Assembly (NCBI GenBank): GCA_947306605.1
Contig: CAMZHB010000041.1
Span: 1-9,615, forward strand
DNA: 9,615 nucleotides
DNA from: an uncultured Prevotellaceae bacterium
GTDB lineage: Bacteria; Bacteroidota; Bacteroidia; Bacteroidales; Bacteroidaceae
Reading direction: 5' to 3'
Shown here one piece after another: positions 5,771 through 9,615 of this stretch. The position numbers and the translations under genes are program-made. Every line of letters begins with the position of its first letter. Position 1 is the stretch's first letter. Below the pieces are notes generated by a model, which was not told where the DNA came from, did not search any database, and was given only the letters and a program-made list of their open reading frames with translations.

Positions 5771-8700
5771 CTAATCTGTCAGCACGCGAATCTCAGCTGC
5801 GGACGCAAAATCTTGACCATTCCAACTGCTTAATGTTGTAAAACGAACGTAACGGGCACGTTGCGGAGCGCTAAATTGTACCGTCTGTTCTTTTTTCGAA
5901 TGTACAAATTCGCCTTCTGCAACTGGCTCGGACCAAGTCTTTCCGTCGTTTGAAACTTGCAGGCGATAGGTCCGGATATCTCCATTTTCGCTGCCGTCTT
6001 GTCTGGGAAGGTATGTGACACCTTTGATTATACATTGCTTACCACAATCCAAGTCCAGCCAATGTGGGTAATTGGCTACGGTAACTGAATACATGGTGTG
6101 CCAAAATGTATTTTTGTCGCCATCACACGCGAGACCCGCATCCCCTTCTCCGGGTTCTTCGGAGCTAACAAAAAGTACGGAAGTCTTAACCTGACGCAGC
6201 ATTTCGTCAAACCGTTTTTGCACTCTGATTTTCGGGGTTTGGGCATTCCATACTGTCACATTGCCTCCCTTAATCATCTCAAACGGGCTTTCATATACCT
6301 TTGGTTTGCTATCTGTGTCCAATTTATAAAGTATTTTGCCGCTTTCGTTGGCACCTTCAACAGTGACAAAACCTTCTTCATTGCGTTGGAGAGTAAGCGG
6401 AGCGGCTGTACTGAAACTTACATTAGCTTGCGACTGAACATTATCCTTTTGCACCGGCCGCAAAAGCAGGCTCATGCGTTGCATGCCTATGGCTCGATGA
6501 TTTTTAAACGGGGGACCTTGTCCGCAAGACGTTCCACCGAGACCAGTAACCGATGCACTGACAACTAAATTTGTTTTGCCGATGTTCATGCCGCCTTCAC
6601 CGTCACGACCAAGCTCGTAAGGATGGTTAGCGAGGGTCATCTGCAGCGCTGTCCACGGCAAAGCCGAAAAACTCATGGGCTTGCTGCTTACGATAACAAA
6701 GCCGTCGCCGTCGGAATCAGTAAGTGAACACCAACGGGTGTCTTCATGATTACCCATATCTTGAGGTTTAGGGAACGGTTCTACCTCAGAGGAAACAGTA
6801 GATTTGTGAACTTCGATAAATTGTCCCGTTTTTCTGTCTGCATAATTGTCTTTGGGTCCTCTACCATAGTATTTCAAATTTTGAAGTCCGGCAGGAACAC
6901 GCATATGTAGTCCTAAGCGTGGCAGAACTGCGGACAAATCCGACGGTTCTAAGCTAGCCTGTAAGCCAAGACTGCCATCAGGGAAAACAGTCCAAATAAG
7001 TTGGCTCACAAGTTTGAAATCTGACGCAGTAAATGGCTTGTCGTTAGGTTTAAGACGTTTCCAATTGTAATTACCTCCTTCAAGGCGGGCTCCATGAGGC
7101 GCCTGTGAAATGATAGTATAGGCTATTACCAAAGCACCTCCCTCATCTTCCGTCACGACAGCGTCTTCCACCCTGTGATATAAATCATGCAGCCCAAGAG
7201 CAAACCATGTGTCCTGAATCCAATTGTCATTGTTTACAGGAGCTCTGAATGCATCTGGCAGAGGTCCATCTCCGTTTTCAACAACTTTTTTGTCATTGTA
7301 TTTTAGTTGTTCCAATGTGCCTGTTTGATGATTGAACACGGCCTCAAAAGCCTTACCCGATACCACAAGCCTGTTTTTCTCGCGTGTTATTTGCAAAGAA
7401 GACGGCATGGCGTTTGACAAAGTCTGTGCAATGTTCGGACGTAATCCGTTCATAGGCAGAGATAGTTGTTCTTCCATTTGGACAAAGCCGCGTTTGGCCC
7501 AAGGTTTGTCCTCGTTAAGTTCAAACTGGATTTTTAAAAAGTATTCGTGTCCTTCGTTAAGGCTACTTATGTCAACTGGAGTTGGTATTGTGACGTATTC
7601 ACGTGGTTCTACAGCACCCAAAGACAGGTTTCCGCTGGACTTTTCCTGTCCATCTTCCCATAAACTCCATCGTACATCGTATCCTGTTAGGTCATCGGAG
7701 AAGTAATGTTTGTTGAAAATTCGCAAACTGTCGTGATTAATTCCAGCCCATGAGACAGAAACATTTTGATATACCTTCTTTACTTCGTAATACTGGGGCT
7801 TTGGCGTCATATCTGCGAAAAGTATTCCATTCATCACAAACTGACCATCGTTTGGAACGTCTCCAAAGTCGCCGCCATAAGCAATATAACGTACCCCGTT
7901 TGATGTGTAATTGTATAAAGCCTGATCAATCCAGTCCCAAATTGCTCCACCGCAAATAAAATTTGAGCTTTCTATTGCTTCCCAGTAGTCACACAAATTT
8001 CCTAGCGCGTTACCCATGGAATGAGCGTATTCAGAAATGTGGAAAGGGTATTTAATTCGAAGAGTTCCCTTTGCAGCAGCTCTTACCCAGTCTACAGACG
8101 GATACTGATTGCTTCCTAAATCAGCAATCTCATTGTTCCTTTCATATTGTACAGGTCTGGTGAGATCAAAATCTTTTAATGCATCACGGGCAGCTGTGAA
8201 GTTTTCTCCAGGACCGGCCTCGTTGCCTAGACTCCACATGATAATACACGGATGATTGTAGTCAGCTCTCGCCATCTCCATTACACGTCCAACGTGAGCC
8301 GCTTTCCATTCGACCGGATGAGACAAAGAGGCTTTTCCATAGTAGTATTCGTGACTTTCAATGTTTGCTTCGTCTTCCACAAGCAAACCATAAATGTCGC
8401 ATAAGTAATACCAGAAAGGATCATTGGGATAATGGCTGAGACGAACTTGATTTATATTTGCCCGTTTCATCATAAAAATCTCCTGTATCATTTGTTCATG
8501 GCTTATTGCATGACCACGTTCAGGGGAAGTTTCGTGTCGATTGACTCCTTTCAATTTTACGGGTTTGTTATTTAGATATAGATAACGTCCAGAGAGACCA
8601 AATTCATCTTCATCGGCACTTGTCTCTCTGATTTCTACTTTTCTGAAGCCGACAATCGTTGATACGGTTTCCAATACCTTATTATGCTTGTCTAATATGC

Positions 8701-9615
8701 TGGCAACTAATGTATAGCACCAAGGTTCTTCATTTGACCAAAGTTTTGGACGAACCAAGTACATTTGTGTGTTGGCCGTAATGGTACTTAAGCCTTTTAC
8801 TGATGCGATTTCTACACCTACATGTGCATCTTTGACCAATGTGTTCTCTTGACTGAATAATTTATTAAGGAATAGTTTATAGTCAATCTTGAGATTCTTA
8901 GCCGTCTGTTTATTTAAGTTTAGTAGATCTGCGGTTAGTTCTAATGAAGCATTACGACAGTCTTTATCAAGATGGGGAGTCGCACGCATATCTATGATTT
9001 GTACCTTTGGTTTACTCTCAAGCCAAACGCTACGATATATACCGGGTAATCTAAACATATCTTGTGCTTCAAGAAAAGAGCCGTCAGAATTGCGATATAC
9101 TTCAACACTTACGATATTTTGACCTTTTGATAAATATGGAGTGATACGGAAACGGGCACGATTGCGAGAATTTTTTGAACAACCGACATACTGTCCATTA
9201 ATCCAAAGATAGAAAAAAGAATCTACACCATCAAAGTTTATATATGTTTCACGGCTTTGCCATGAGTCAGACATGGTAAATGTCCTGCGGTAGCTACCAA
9301 CTTCATTACGGTACTTATATGTGGTCCATGTTTGTGGTGGCTCACGCATTACCCCTCCTCGCCAATCGCCTTCTTTGACTGAGTGTTGGAAAATAACGGG
9401 TTGATTAACATAGATGGGCGTACCATATCGTTGTTCTCCTTTTTGTCCTAAACCAGCAATGGACCAATTCGATGGAACTTCGATATAGTCCCACTGTACA
9501 TCGGAGAAATCTCTTTTATAGAAATCAAGAGGCCGTTCATCTGGCGTTGGAGCCCAATGAAAACGCCATTGGCCATCGAGAGATTGGACCCAAGAACTTT
9601 CTTCTCGCAGAACCC
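5771..9615 (-). CDS. GH2 beta-galactosidase (LacZ type) with C-terminal F5/8 type C (discoidin/CBM32-like) domain; N-terminus outside window
   Basis: The frame is open from the right edge (first whole codon at 9613) to TAG at 5771-5773, about 1280 residues. Family sequence (SLDGQWRFHWAPTPDERP, YIEVPSNW, YGTPIYVNQP) precedes the Met at 9349, so that Met is not the start. Numbering from it: rest of the sugar-binding jelly roll to about 110; Ig-like domain 115-237; TIM barrel 245-530; Ig-like domain 540-625; LacZ small-chain domain 655-965; a small beta linker 985-1045; discoidin-like domain 1055-1190. Catalytic residues are present: acid/base E377 in SLGNEAGPGENF and nucleophile E440 in HISEYAHSMGN; metal ligands match DEANIESH (E331, H333). 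It should hydrolyse terminal beta-galactosides by the retaining mechanism. Relatives with this layout are usually exported (periplasmic or surface), but the signal sequence is not visible. It converges on engB. Substrate cannot be deduced and other GH2 activities are possible. Confidence 0.93.
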   Translation of the reverse strand, partial: VLREESSWVQSLDGQWRFHWAPTPDERPLDFYKRDFSDVQWDYIEVPSNWSIAGLGQKGEQRYGTPIYVNQPVIFQHSVKEGDWRGGVMREPPQTWTTYKYRNEVGSYRRTFTMSDSWQSRETYINFDGVDSFFYLWINGQYVGCSKNSRNRARFRITPYLSKGQNIVSVEVYRNSDGSFLEAQDMFRLPGIYRSVWLESKPKVQIIDMRATPHLDKDCRNASLELTADLLNLNKQTAKNLKIDYKLFLNKLFSQENTLVKDAHVGVEIASVKGLSTITANTQMYLVRPKLWSNEEPWCYTLVASILDKHNKVLETVSTIVGFRKVEIRETSADEDEFGLSGRYLYLNNKPVKLKGVNRHETSPERGHAISHEQMIQEIFMMKRANINQVRLSHYPNDPFWYYLCDIYGLLVEDEANIESHEYYYGKASLSHPVEWKAAHVGRVMEMARADYNHPCIIMWSLGNEAGPGENFTAARDALKDFDLTRPVQYERNNEIADLGSNQYPSVDWVRAAAKGTLRIKYPFHISEYAHSMGNALGNLCDYWEAIESSNFICGGAIWDWIDQALYNYTSNGVRYIAYGGDFGDVPNDGQFVMNGILFADMTPKPQYYEVKKVYQNVSVSWAGINHDSLRIFNKHYFSDDLTGYDVRWSLWEDGQEKSSGNLSLGAVEPREYVTIPTPVDISSLNEGHEYFLKIQFELNEDKPWAKRGFVQMEEQLSLPMNGLRPNIAQTLSNAMPSSLQITREKNRLVVSGKAFEAVFNHQTGTLEQLKYNDKKVVENGDGPLPDAFRAPVNNDNWIQDTWFALGLHDLYHRVEDAVVTEDEGGALVIAYTIISQAPHGARLEGGNYNWKRLKPNDKPFTASDFKLVSQLIWTVFPDGSLGLQASLEPSDLSAVLPRLGLHMRVPAGLQNLKYYGRGPKDNYADRKTGQFIEVHKSTVSSEVEPFPKPQDMGNHEDTRWCSLTDSDGDGFVIVSSKPMSFSALPWTALQMTLANHPYELGRDGEGGMNIGKTNLVVSASVTGLGGTSCGQGPPFKNHRAIGMQRMSLLLRPVQKDNVQSQANVSFSTAAPLTLQRNEEGFVTVEGANESGKILYKLDTDSKPKVYESPFEMIKGGNVTVWNAQTPKIRVQKRFDEMLRQVKTSVLFVSSEEPGEGDAGLACDGDKNTFWHTMYSVTVANYPHWLDLDCGKQCIIKGVTYLPRQDGSENGDIRTYRLQVSNDGKTWSEPVAEGEFVHSKKEQTVQFSAPQRARYVRFTTLSSWNGQDFASAAEIRVLTD

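Noticed and set aside
6098..6568. Plus-strand open frame of 156 codons inside the GH2 gene
   Set aside because: It is antisense to the conserved LacZ small-chain and linker region; no domain or start signal supports it.
9347..9349. Met as start codon of the GH2 gene
   Set aside because: The same frame stays open to the window edge and reads GH2 N-terminal sequence (SLDGQWRFHWAP..., YIEVPSNW), so the Met is internal.

Overview
The window looks like chromosomal DNA from a member of the Bacteroidales (Bacteroidota). The evidence is a Bacteroidota-type TamB protein, an EngB GTPase with the wording usual in this order, a very large LacZ-type glycoside hydrolase ending in a discoidin-like domain, and the lack of clear Shine-Dalgarno sites. 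Genus and species cannot be fixed from what is seen.

Layout: (1) positions 3-506, plus strand, hold the 3' end of a mannose-1-phosphate guanylyltransferase (ManC-like) gene whose front lies outside the window; the family-typical end is intact but the part before it is strongly diverged and very AT-rich. A hairpin followed by a T-rich stretch lies just after it. (2) About 608-5052, plus strand, encodes a TamB/AsmA-like envelope protein. Its reading frame is broken near the 3' end: 686-4753 carries nearly all of it and 4750-5052 carries the last 100 residues in another frame. Its beginning is also irregular, because the codons for the expected N-terminal membrane anchor are open and in frame but have no ATG, GTG or TTG before them. 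(3) 5060-5659, plus strand, is engB (ysxC), seven bases after the tamB remnant and probably cotranscribed with it. (4) 5660-5770 is a convergent intergenic stretch with nested inverted repeats, one of which can act as a terminator for the gene arriving from the right. (5) 5771-9615, minus strand, is a beta-galactosidase-type GH2 enzyme that runs off the right edge. An internal Met at 9349 resembles a start, but the open frame and family similarity continue to the edge.

Functionally the genes are mixed: nucleotide-sugar supply for surface glycans, outer-membrane/envelope assembly, ribosome assembly and glycan breakdown. No SusC/SusD pair, sigma/anti-sigma gene, transposase, CRISPR array, tRNA or rRNA is visible. 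I do not see a new defence or mobile system. The items that merit checking are the broken tamB at both ends and the chimeric-looking manC end.
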